Assembly: GCA_945891505.1 (NCBI GenBank)
Contig: CAMDDL010000002.1
Location: 1-64,000, forward strand
Origin: Maricaulis salignorans
Lineage (GTDB): Bacteria > Pseudomonadota > Alphaproteobacteria > Caulobacterales > Aquidulcibacteraceae
Length of the DNA: 64,000 nucleotides
Direction: 5' to 3'
The notes beneath the pieces were generated by a model. It had not been told where the DNA came from, made no database searches, and saw nothing but the letters and a program-made list of their open reading frames with translations. Positions 1 to 6,501 of this stretch are shown piece by piece (the stretch's first letter is position 1; every line of letters starts with the position of its first letter). The position numbers were made by a program, and so were the translations under genes.

Positions 1-111
1 GATATCGGAGCCTATATCGACGCCTTCTACAACCCCCGCCGCAGGCACTCAGCCCTAGGCTAAAAAAACCCAATCGAGTTCGAGAACACAACTCCCGAAC
101 CCGTCACATAA
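1..111 (+). pseudogene. IS3-family transposase C-terminal remnant
   Basis: The frame from base 1 reads DIGAYIDAFYNPRRRHSALG, the C-terminal signature of IS3-family OrfB transposases (DDE integrase fold, which usually continues LGYKSPIEFE). Here the codon for the expected Tyr is TAA at 61-63. The frame then continues KNPIEFENTTPEPVT to a second stop at 109-111, so the family C-terminus is still encoded beyond a nonsense codon. The 5' part of the element lies outside the window. The right end of the IS probably falls near 112-150, where the sequence ends in the sort of CA typical of IS3 termini, but I cannot place the inverted repeat. The loss of the last few residues may or may not abolish activity. 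Confidence 0.75.
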
Positions 112-445
112 ACCCGAGATCGCTCTCCACTTCTTCAGGGCAAGTCCAGAAGCTTTTCAATAAATTCCAAAATTTCACCACTTAAAATGTTTAATTTGTG
201 GCATACTACATCATCTCAAACAATTTCTCAAGCCAAGCGCTTTGAGCTCAGTGCAGTCTCAACCAATGTCCTAAGGGCATTAAATGCAATCGAGAGGGAC
301 TGCACCCTTTCAAGGAAAGCCTCCCCTTCGCTCCCTCCTTCCACAAAACACATCCCCACTCGAACGCGCGTGCCCGCAAAATGGAGAGCGCTCGCATGCC
401 GGAGCACGAAGCGCGCCTCTTGAGGCCCTAGATTGGGCAGGAAGA

Positions 446-545
446 CTTGTCGGGTGGCTCTTGGCACTCCCCTCTCCCACTGGGAGTGGGGTCGGGGGTG
501 AGGGCTTACGTTCGCTTTGTTTGCGAGCAGGTGGCAATGCCTCAC
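446..545 (+). repeat. dispersed GC-rich intergenic repeat, copy A
   Basis: This stretch shares blocks with 1162-1275: TGTCGGGTGGCTCT, ACTCCCCTCTCC, GGGGTGAGGGCTTAC and a TTGTTTnCGnGCAGGT end. It lies in a non-coding region (about 112-628) in which I see no convincing gene. The core CCCCTCTCC...GGGGTGAGGG is self-complementary and could fold. Confidence 0.6.
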
Positions 546-576
546 AAGCCTCATTAAGCACATGAGCCAATCCCTT

Positions 577-608
577 AAAAGAGCGGGGTCGATCCGAAAA
601 CCGACCCC
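577..608 (-). terminator. Rho-independent terminator of the Cas2-like gene
   Basis: Read on the minus strand, a 7-bp stem GGGGTCG/CGACCCC (602-608 with 585-591) is followed by GCTCTTTT. It sits about 20 bases past the stop codon of the minus-strand gene at 629-895. Confidence 0.5.
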
Positions 609-628
609 AACAAAGTGGATGGGCCAAG

Positions 629-895
629 CTAGCTGAAGCGAGCATTTATCCAGTCAACGCCTTTTGTGAAGGCTTTAGTCCATGATGGCTTTTTTGAAAA
701 TTCAACGACAATGAGTTTGTCGTCATCATCAACAAAACCTTGGAGGTGTTTGCGCATTTCCAATGCAGAAAGATTTTGCTCGACCAGCCAAACGGAAAGG
801 GCAGCTTTCTCGCCTCCAATTCGCGTCAGCTCATCTGTAAGAGTCTCGTAGTCTTTTTGCTGGATCAGGTCATAGGTCACAACAAAGTAGGCCAT
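629..895 (-). CDS. Cas2-like / SinR-family small protein, orphan
   Basis: This 88-residue protein begins MAYFVVTYDLIQQKDYETL, a beta strand, Asp and helix pattern. It later has a conserved strand DDKLIVVEFS and a C-terminal Trp-containing helix. The pattern matches the ferredoxin-fold family of Cas2-like or SinR-like proteins, which are often annotated as CRISPR-associated Cas2 although they occur outside CRISPR loci. No cas1, other cas gene or repeat-spacer array is visible nearby, so a CRISPR role is not supported. A possible ribosome site AAGGA lies just upstream of the ATG and a terminator follows the stop. The gene stands alone among IS debris and dispersed repeats, suggesting acquired DNA. 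The fold assignment is from pattern recognition only, and the molecular function is unknown. Confidence 0.7.
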   Translation of the reverse strand: MAYFVVTYDLIQQKDYETLTDELTRIGGEKAALSVWLVEQNLSALEMRKHLQGFVDDDDKLIVVEFSKKPSWTKAFTKGVDWINARFS

Positions 896-997
896 TTAAG
901 GTTTTCCTTATATGATGCCGGAAATAGGTTGCCTAAATTGTCAGACTCATGAGAGCTTGAACGTATCAAGTGATCGGCCCCTATTCGGCTGGTTACT

Positions 998-1028
998 GGG
1001 TTGCAGGGAGTAGTGATCCCTGCAACCC
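998..1028. repeat. 12-bp inverted repeat (hairpin)
   Basis: GGGTTGCAGGGA (998-1009) and TCCCTGCAACCC (1017-1028) are perfect complements around a 7-base loop. No T-run follows on either strand, so a classical terminator is not supported. It lies upstream of the Cas2-like gene. Confidence 0.6.
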
Positions 1029-1074
1029 GACAACCTAAAGTGATTCTATTTTTGTTCCAAGCTTGCGATTGCGG

Positions 1075-1096
1075 ACAACCTTGCGCGCAAGGTTGT
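1075..1096. repeat. 22-bp perfect palindrome
   Basis: The half-site ACAACCTTGCG is followed directly by its reverse complement, giving a loopless palindrome. ATTTTAG follows on the plus strand. It could be a protein-binding site, a weak terminator or part of a mobile-element end. Bases 896-1400 hold this palindrome, the hairpin at 998-1028 and repeat copies, but no convincing gene. Confidence 0.6.
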
Positions 1097-1161
1097 ATTT
1101 TAGTGCACGGCTTGGCTGGTCCGCCGATATACAAGGTGCTTGCATTCGTTACATGCGCAAA

Positions 1162-1275
1162 AAGGCCTGTCGGGTGGCTCTGATGGGTGCCGTGACTCCC
1201 CTCTCCTACAGGTCGACGGGTCAGGGGTGAGGGCTTACAGGCGCATTGTTTTCGGGCAGGTCGCGGTGCCGGTCA
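1162..1275 (+). repeat. dispersed GC-rich intergenic repeat, copy B
   Basis: It shares the opening CCTGTCGGGTGGCTCT, CTCCCCTCTCC and GGGGTGAGGGCTTACAGGCGC blocks with copy A, in the same order and orientation. It contains a shortened form (AGGTCGACGGGTC) of the palindrome seen complete at 9905-9922. Confidence 0.6.
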
Positions 1276-1307
1276 CCGCAGGGAGCCGCGCGCCTTTACG
1301 TCGGCAC

Positions 1308-1352
1308 ACCCGCCCGTCGACCAAATGGTCGACCCCAAAGGGGCGAGGGGAG
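1308..1352 (-). repeat. dispersed repeat with GTCGACC palindrome, copy C
   Basis: GTCGACCAAATGGTCGAC lies at 1317-1334, followed by CCCAAAGGGGCGAGGGGAG. Reverse-complemented, it matches the segment CTTTGGGGTCGACC...GGTCGACGGG of the copy at 9885-9940, so the two copies lie in opposite orientation. One base breaks the perfect symmetry of the 18-bp core. Confidence 0.55.
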
Positions 1353-1400
1353 AAAGCGCCAATCCATCCGACCGAACGCGTGCACCCGTACGCTTAGGCC

Positions 1401-1775
1401 ATGAACAAAAAACCTAAAAAACCCGCCCCGCCTGCCCCGTCAAAATCCTTTTTCCGCACGAAGGAGGAACAGCAAAAGGTTATCCAAGAGCGGAAACAGG
1501 AAGAAGCCGCTTTGATTGAGCATCTTGAGGGCATTCTCGACAAAATTGATCTGCGAGAAGCCAAGGCCCGTGCCATGGCGCAGGCGAAAGCACAAAACCT
1601 GTCGCCAAAGGAAACAAAAGCCCTGATTAAACAAGCCGTGGAAGCGCCATTTCAGCGGGATAAACCACGAGATATCCCCACGTGGCAGCGGCATAGTAAA
1701 GTAGATCCCGTCCACAACACTGAGGAGCTTCGGTCAGAGTTAAGCCGACTGTTGGGGATTGGTAAGCGGGGGTAA
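1401..1775 (+). CDS. small charged hypothetical protein
   Basis: I do not recognise this 124-residue protein. It opens with a Lys/Pro-rich segment (MNKKPKKPAPPAPSK), followed by a long, highly charged stretch (about residues 18-85) of Glu, Lys, Gln and Ala that should be helical. A conserved-looking tail follows with a PTWQRHSKVDP segment. There is no signal peptide or membrane segment. The ribosome site before the ATG is weak. The codon pattern resembles the neighbouring chromosomal genes, and the frame is open with sensible composition, so it is probably real. It stands alone, downstream of repeat copy C, with no partner gene. It might bind nucleic acid, but that rests on composition only. 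Confidence 0.5.
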   Translation: MNKKPKKPAPPAPSKSFFRTKEEQQKVIQERKQEEAALIEHLEGILDKIDLREAKARAMAQAKAQNLSPKETKALIKQAVEAPFQRDKPRDIPTWQRHSKVDPVHNTEELRSELSRLLGIGKRG

Positions 1776-2010
1776 GTAAGGCAGACGTGGCTGTCTAATA
1801 GTTTCATAGGGAAAAACTCGCCCTATGCCCGGTGTGCTCAAGACCGACTGCCGTGTGAAGCCGTAGGTCAAGTCTTTCAATAGGCTTGAAACAAAACTCA
1901 CGGGATCGCTCCATTTTTATTGACGCGCAACTTTGATCCTTTGGATCAAAACGCGCTTAAAATGGGCCTTTATGTACAGGCGGGGGAAATGTCACCACAG
2001 AGGAGGGCTC
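1776..2010. other. non-coding stretch with hairpins
   Basis: I see no convincing gene here. It contains the hairpin CATAGGG/CCCTATG (1805-1811 with 1821-1827) and a stronger one, TTTGATCC-TTT-GGATCAAA (about 1932-1950), framed by GCGC on both sides. Neither has a T-run, so they may be leader structures of whatever is transcribed towards the terminator at 2071-2102. Confidence 0.4.
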
Positions 2011-2067
2011 ATGATCTTCCCTTGGCACACAGACTTATTCAGCCGGGGCGCACGGTTTGCGTCGTAA
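2011..2067 (+). CDS. possible 18-codon small gene
   Basis: An ATG preceded by a near-ideal ribosome site (AGGAGG, 2001-2006, four bases before the start) opens the frame MIFPWHTDLFSRGARFAS, ending in TAA. A Rho-independent terminator begins four bases later. I recognise no family. Strong SD, short frame and immediate terminator together suggest a translated small peptide or leader, but at 18 codons chance cannot be excluded. Confidence 0.3.
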   Translation: MIFPWHTDLFSRGARFAS

Positions 2068-2070
2068 TCC

Positions 2071-2102
2071 GGGCCAGTCCGTTAATCTGGCCCACCCTTT
2101 TT
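2071..2102 (+). terminator. Rho-independent terminator
   Basis: The stem GGGCCAG/CTGGCCC (2071-2077 with 2087-2093) has a 9-base loop and is followed by ACCCTTTTT. It would end plus-strand transcripts from the small frame at 2011 or from the gene at 1401-1775. Confidence 0.6.
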
Positions 2103-2244
2103 GGCGCAACCCATGCGCCCCGGCCCCTCTATCTGGTCACCCCCGCCGGGTTTTTCTTGGCGGGGCTATGGGTGTTGGGGGGTGCTTCTCCCCTCTCCGC
2201 CTTTCGGCGCGACAGGGATGGCAGGCAAAGAAGTCGCGCCCAAA

Positions 2245-2276
2245 CAAAAAAGGCCCCGATCGGATGACCGGGGCCT
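2245..2276 (-). terminator. tig: terminator of tig
   Basis: On the minus strand the stem AGGCCCCG/CGGGGCCT (2269-2276 with 2251-2258) is followed by a run of T. It lies about 25 bases past the tig stop codon. Confidence 0.75.
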
Positions 2277-2301
2277 TGATTTCAAACCACCGAAGAAAGG
2301 C

Positions 2302-3792
2302 TTAGTCAGCCTTTTTCTTAGCAGGAGCTTTCTTCTTTGGCGCTGGCTTTTCTTCTGCCGCAGCTTCAGCCTTAGCAGGCGCGTCTTCAGCAGGCGCGTC
2401 TTCCCTCGTGGCCTTCGCCTTGGCTGGGGCCTTTTTGGCAGGCTTAGCTTCCGCAGCAGGGGCGACTTCATCTTCGCTCTCCAGCTCAGCGCGGGTCACC
2501 GTCACGTCGGTAACCTTGGCCAATTGCAGAACGAAGTCGACGACCTTTTCTTCATACAAAGGGGCGCGCAGACTGGCCACAGCATTGGGGTTCTTTTGGA
2601 AGAATTCATAGACTTGGCGCTCTTGACCGGGATAGCGCGAGGCTTCGGCTTGAATGGCACGCCCGACTTCTTCGTCTTTCACTTCGACGCCATTGACGCG
2701 GCCAAGCTCTGCCAAGACGAGGCCCAAGCGCACGCGACGCTCTGCAATCTTGGTATATTCAGCCTTCAGCTCGTCTTCCGACTTGCCGGCGTCTTCTGGA
2801 TCTTCATTGCCTGCGGCCTTGTCTTGAGTCACTTGCGCCCAGATGGCTTCAAACTCGGCTGCCAACATTTTGGGTGGCAACTCAAAGCTGTGGGTGGCGT
2901 CCAAAGCGTCCAGCAACGAGCGCTTGGCTTTTTGACGCGACAATTGTGCCAACTGATCTTCGATATTCTTCTTGATCGCGTCCTTCAGGGTTGCGAGGTC
3001 AGACAGGCCGATATTCTTGGCCAACTCGTCATCAATCTTGGTTTCAACGGCCTTTTTGACTTCAACCACGGTGACGTCAAAGGTCGCAGCCTGACCGGCC
3101 AAAGTCGCCACGCCATATTCGGCGGGGAAAGTCACGTTCAGGACTTTTTCGTCGCCAGCTTTCACGCCGACCAATTGCTCTTCAAAGCCTGGGATATAGG
3201 TGTTGGAGCCCAGAACCACGGTGGAGCCATCGGCCTTGCCGCCGTCAAACTCAACGCCGTTCAATTTGCCCACGAAGTTACAGACAACAGCGTCGCCATC
3301 GGCCGCTTTGCCCTTCTTCACTTCAAAGGACTGAGACTGCTTGGCGATCTCGGCCAAAGCTTCGTCGATTTCTGCTTCGGTTGCTTCAGCCACAGGGCGG
3401 GTCACCGACAGGGTCTGGATATCCGCAGGGGTGAAGTCTGGCATGATGTCGAGTTCAACATCAAAGGTCAGGTCGGCCTTGCCGTCCATCACATCGCCGA
3501 GATTGCCCAAATTGGTCACGTCTGGCTGACTGGCAGCGCGGATGCCGTTGTTCGACACGGTGCCTTCAATGCCTTCTTGCACCAGCTCGTTCAACAAATC
3601 GCCCATAATGGACTTACCATACATGCGCTTCACATGAACGACGGGCACTTTGCCTTTGCGGAAGCCCTTGATGTTCAATTGAGGGGCCAATTCTGCGATC
3701 TTGGCTTCGGTGCGCGTGGCAATCAGGGTGGCGGCAATGGTGACGCCATAGACGCGGCTAAGGCCTTCAGCAGATTTTTCGACGATTTGCAT
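2302..3792 (-). CDS. tig: trigger factor (ribosome-associated chaperone)
   Basis: Trigger factor binds the ribosome exit tunnel and nascent chains and carries a peptidyl-prolyl isomerase domain. The protein begins MQIVEKSAEGLSRVYGVTI and has the ribosome-binding signature GFRKGKVPVVHVKRMYG near residues 40-60. It then has the FKBP-type domain (GDAVVCNFVGKLNGVEFDGG, about 160-240) and a long helical SurA-like C-terminal part. An ATG four codons upstream (3804) is possible, but family N-termini fit the start at 3792. At about 496 residues it exceeds the usual 430-450. The excess is a Lys/Ala/Pro/Glu-rich low-complexity tail (about 438-496, ending KKKAPAKKKAD) that looks histone-H1-like. The gene is monocistronic with its own terminator. 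Confidence 0.96.
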   Translation of the reverse strand: MQIVEKSAEGLSRVYGVTIAATLIATRTEAKIAELAPQLNIKGFRKGKVPVVHVKRMYGKSIMGDLLNELVQEGIEGTVSNNGIRAASQPDVTNLGNLGDVMDGKADLTFDVELDIMPDFTPADIQTLSVTRPVAEATEAEIDEALAEIAKQSQSFEVKKGKAADGDAVVCNFVGKLNGVEFDGGKADGSTVVLGSNTYIPGFEEQLVGVKAGDEKVLNVTFPAEYGVATLAGQAATFDVTVVEVKKAVETKIDDELAKNIGLSDLATLKDAIKKNIEDQLAQLSRQKAKRSLLDALDATHSFELPPKMLAAEFEAIWAQVTQDKAAGNEDPEDAGKSEDELKAEYTKIAERRVRLGLVLAELGRVNGVEVKDEEVGRAIQAEASRYPGQERQVYEFFQKNPNAVASLRAPLYEEKVVDFVLQLAKVTDVTVTRAELESEDEVAPAAEAKPAKKAPAKAKATREDAPAEDAPAKAEAAAEEKPAPKKKAPAKKKAD

Positions 3793-3804
3793 GATGATGT
3801 CCAA

Positions 3805-4176
3805 AAAAGGAAGCGGATTACGCGGGTTGATGGGATAGCGCTGGGGCCTAAGCCCGAAAGGTGCGCGGCTATGCCACGATGTGGCGGCGATGTCTATGCC
3901 GGCAACGGTAAGTCGCCCCCAATCACCAAGCCTCTAGATCGCCGTGCGTTAGATCTGACGCTCATCAGGTCGATCTAGCTTTATAATTTTGAGCTTACGT
4001 GCCGCGGAAATCTGTTTCAGATTTTGCGCGCGAGGCTCTGAGGCCTGTCCACAAGGAGGATACCCAAAGGATATTCACATAGAGAAAATATTTTAAGTAT
4101 CATTTCATTTTAAAGTATCTTAAAGTTGAATTATCGACGCCCTTACCAGAGGCTTCGATGTAGATAGGAGAGCAAA
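3805..4176. other. intergenic control region between tig and a divergent gene
   Basis: No gene is seen. The stretch holds the inverted repeat CTAGATCG/CGATCTAG (3934-3941 with 3971-3978), the hairpin AAATCTG-TTT-CAGATTT (4008-4024), and an AT-rich segment with the near-repeats TTTTAAGTATC (4091-4101) and TTTTAAAGTATC (4108-4119), spaced 17 bases. The latter probably belongs to the promoter of the plus-strand gene at 4177. Confidence 0.4.
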
Positions 4177-4698
4177 ATGCCAAAAGTAAAACTTGATATT
4201 GCTGGAATGTATTTTTCCTTTGAAGCGAGCGTTGCCGCCGGCGCTTGCGTAGTGGATGTTATGGATGATGTCGCTGTCAAAACGCGCGCGCCGGGCTACG
4301 AAGGGCCGCGCTTTCGATATTCCACCGAAACCATTGGAACATTTCTTTCGATCAATGGAATTCGAATTGACCACGAGAACGGATCGGCCAAATCTCGACA
4401 AACCCTTTCTGACCAGCCTGTAGCTCGGGTCTATCCAGATGGCATCTACCGCTATGATGATGACGCCGTTGACTTTAAGAATGGCCTGTTAGTTGGCACA
4501 GACCCAACCAAAAACTATGTGTTGGCTTGGCAGTATTACGTCTATGATAAAAATGGCGTCGAACATGCCCGAAAGGACGGTGCTTCAAGGCGTATCGTCT
4601 CGTTCGCCGAGAAGGACCCAGCAAAAATGGGCTATGTTTTGGAAGACGGCTCAACGGTCGTTTGGCGGCTCGTCGCGATTTTCTACAAACCGCTTTAA
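4177..4698 (+). CDS. hypothetical protein
   Basis: I do not recognise this 173-residue protein. The sequence is rich in beta-type segments (KLDIAGMYFSFEASV, NYVLAWQYYVYDKNG, STVVWRLVAIFY) with many aromatic residues and conserved-looking Gly and Asp turns. This suggests a compact soluble beta fold. There is no signal peptide or transmembrane helix. The ATG is well supported by a TAGGAG ribosome site eight bases upstream. An AT-rich region with repeated TTTTAA(A)GTATC elements lies in front and could be a regulated promoter. It is followed by tRNA-Leu on the other strand and has no operon partner, so context gives no hint of function. Confidence 0.75.
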   Translation: MPKVKLDIAGMYFSFEASVAAGACVVDVMDDVAVKTRAPGYEGPRFRYSTETIGTFLSINGIRIDHENGSAKSRQTLSDQPVARVYPDGIYRYDDDAVDFKNGLLVGTDPTKNYVLAWQYYVYDKNGVEHARKDGASRRIVSFAEKDPAKMGYVLEDGSTVVWRLVAIFYKPL

Positions 4699-4749
4699 GG
4701 CAAGTTCTAATATCCGAAGGGATAACTAGAACGGAAACAGGTTCCAGTG

Positions 4750-4834
4750 TGGTGCGGTCGGGGGGAGTCGAACCCCCACGCCTTGCGGCGCTGGAACCTA
4801 AATCCAGTGCGTCTGCCAGTTCCGCCACGACCGC
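4750..4834 (-). tRNA. tRNA-Leu (anticodon UAG)
   Basis: On the minus strand the sequence starts GCGGTCG and ends CGACCGC-A-CCA, closing a 7-bp acceptor stem with an encoded CCA. The anticodon stem-loop is CTGGA-TTTAGGT-TCCAG, giving UAG. A long variable arm (GCGCCGCAAGGCGT region) and GGGGGTTCGACTCCCCC T-arm fit a class II leucine tRNA. Confidence 0.96.
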
Positions 4835-5053
4835 GTTCCGTTGCGGCTTTTGGGCCAAGCTGGCGCCCGGGTCAACCAAGGGGTGCAGGAGGAGGTGTTT
4901 GCCATGTGTTCAACTGCGCATCTAAATGTCTCAGACCATGGCGCAATCGTGGTAAAGTAACGGGCTTCCTAGCAAAAACAGTCAAATTTGCTGGGAATAT
5001 GTCTCAAATTCTGCTTGAATGGAGGTGAGCAATCCTGCAGGGCCGGAAACAAA

Positions 5054-5320
5054 ATGTCAGATTTTGATGTCGCCTACGATAAAAACGCGGATGTTTTGTA
5101 CATTTCCACGAAGTTGACAGGGCCTAGTTATATTTCTGAAGGCGAAAACGGCATTGTATGGAGCCATCAGATCGCCGATGGCCGTTTGGTCAGCATGACG
5201 GTGATGGATTTTAATGCCCAGTGGCAAAATCGCCTCGCGCTTCTGACCGAACAGCTCAACGAACAATTGCATGCTCCGAGCCTTGTTGGACCCATGGGGC
5301 GTGCACAGGCGGCGAACTAA
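5054..5320 (+). CDS. DUF2283 domain protein
   Basis: The protein of about 88 residues contains VAYDKNADVLYIS, the hallmark of DUF2283 (small beta-rich proteins of unknown function, often near toxin-antitoxin or mobile genes), followed by ENGIVWSHQIADGRLVSMTVMDF. The frame is open from 4988, but the domain begins right after the ATG at 5054, so that start is preferred. The GGAGG at about 5022-5026 is too far away to decide. The C-terminal 25 residues are polar and Gln/Leu-rich. It converges with and overlaps the stop of the next gene by four bases. No antitoxin or toxin partner is visible next to it. Confidence 0.75.
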   Translation: MSDFDVAYDKNADVLYISTKLTGPSYISEGENGIVWSHQIADGRLVSMTVMDFNAQWQNRLALLTEQLNEQLHAPSLVGPMGRAQAAN

Positions 5321-6444
5321 AGCTGCCCGTAATCGCCTTCAATGCCCAATAGGGCGCGGCCTGCGAGTTCAAGTGACCCTGGGGCGACCATGATATGTTG
5401 GGTGGCGACATGGGCGTCGCGGAAGCGGCGCTGTAAGGGGCAGGTCTCATAGACCGAGGTTCCCCCGCCCAGATCGTGCATCATGCGGGTGATTTCAGCG
5501 CAAGTGCGGACGGCATGGGTGGCGGCAATGCGCAAATTGGCGCGATCTTCCAAGGTCAAAGCCCCGGTGCGGCTGGCCCCTTCGTACGCCAACTCTGCGC
5601 TATCGAGCAAATAGGTGCGGGCCGCGCGCAGCATGCCTTCGGCTTTAGCCACGTCGACTTGGGTTGAAGCCCGCTCTGCCAAGGGTCTACGTGCCCCGGT
5701 TGGCACTTTGCCGCCAGCTAAGCCAACGAGATCGTCAATCGCGCCGCGGGCATTGCCCAGTGCGACCGCAGCGATCGACATGGCGAGAAGACCAAAAGCC
5801 GGAAAGGCATAGAGCGGCCGTTCTATCCGGGCCTTATCATCGGTTAGCGAGACGGAACGATCAGCCGGGATCAAGACATCGGTTACGGCGAGATCGCCAC
5901 TGCCCGTGCCCTTCATGCCCATGGCATGCCAGGTATCTACGAGTTCGACTTGGTCGCGCTCAAACCACATCATGCGCGCTTGGGGTGCCCCGTCGCCCAA
6001 AGTCAAAGCACCACCGACTAGCCACGCGCAATTGGCACTGCCAGAGCCCCAATTCCATCGCCCGCTGACCCGATACTGATCGCCCTCGCGCACCGCCTTG
6101 CCCTTGGGCGCAAAGACGCCGCCTGTGATGATTGTGGGATCGGCCCAAATGGTGCGGGCGTGATGGTCTGGCAAATAGGCTGCATTGATCGCCGTGGTCG
6201 CGCCGATCATGATGCACCAACCGACCGACCCATGGGCATTGCCCATGACTTCGATGACTTCAATCATGCGCGCGGGGGCCAGCTCCAGCCCGCCATACTC
6301 AGTCGGCAAGGCCATGCGGAAGAAGCCAACGTCGGCAAGCGTTCTGGCAAGGTCTGCGGGTAAACGTCGCGCGGCATCAATCTCATCGGCGCGTGCCGCG
6401 ACTTGGGCTTTGAGGGCGTGGGCTTGGGCTAGAAGGTCGGTCAT
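5317..6444 (-). CDS. acyl-CoA dehydrogenase-like flavoprotein
   Basis: This protein of about 375 residues has the acyl-CoA dehydrogenase fold. It has an N-terminal helical domain with PTEYGGLELAPARMIEVIE, a middle beta domain with GGVFAPKGKAV and RVSGRWNWGSGSANCAWLVGG, and a C-terminal four-helix domain. The RVSGRW.WGSG pattern and the divergent C-terminus resemble the flavin-dependent monooxygenase subgroup (HpaB/HsaA/DszC-like) more than true beta-oxidation dehydrogenases. The substrate cannot be told. I prefer the ATG at 6444 (MTDLLAQAH) over one six codons upstream. It is a single gene between DUF2283 and yebC, with no reductase partner next to it. Confidence 0.85.
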   Translation of the reverse strand: MTDLLAQAHALKAQVAARADEIDAARRLPADLARTLADVGFFRMALPTEYGGLELAPARMIEVIEVMGNAHGSVGWCIMIGATTAINAAYLPDHHARTIWADPTIITGGVFAPKGKAVREGDQYRVSGRWNWGSGSANCAWLVGGALTLGDGAPQARMMWFERDQVELVDTWHAMGMKGTGSGDLAVTDVLIPADRSVSLTDDKARIERPLYAFPAFGLLAMSIAAVALGNARGAIDDLVGLAGGKVPTGARRPLAERASTQVDVAKAEGMLRAARTYLLDSAELAYEGASRTGALTLEDRANLRIAATHAVRTCAEITRMMHDLGGGTSVYETCPLQRRFRDAHVATQHIMVAPGSLELAGRALLGIEGDYGQL

Positions 6445-6501
6445 GGGCCTACATTGACCCATTCCGCCCGCACCGACAAGGAGCTTTGGAGAGAAGAAAA
6501 A

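Noticed and set aside
629-1400. A CRISPR locus around the Cas2-like gene.
   Set aside because: There are no regularly spaced direct repeats or other cas genes; the nearby repeats are palindromes and dispersed repeats without spacers.
2101-3978. A very long open frame on the plus strand opposite tig.
   Set aside because: It is the mirror of the well-supported trigger factor gene, has no family features, and crosses the tig terminator; long antisense frames are common at this GC content.
4750-4834. An integrated element at tRNA-Leu.
   Set aside because: No integrase, direct repeat of the tRNA end or mobile genes are seen on either side.
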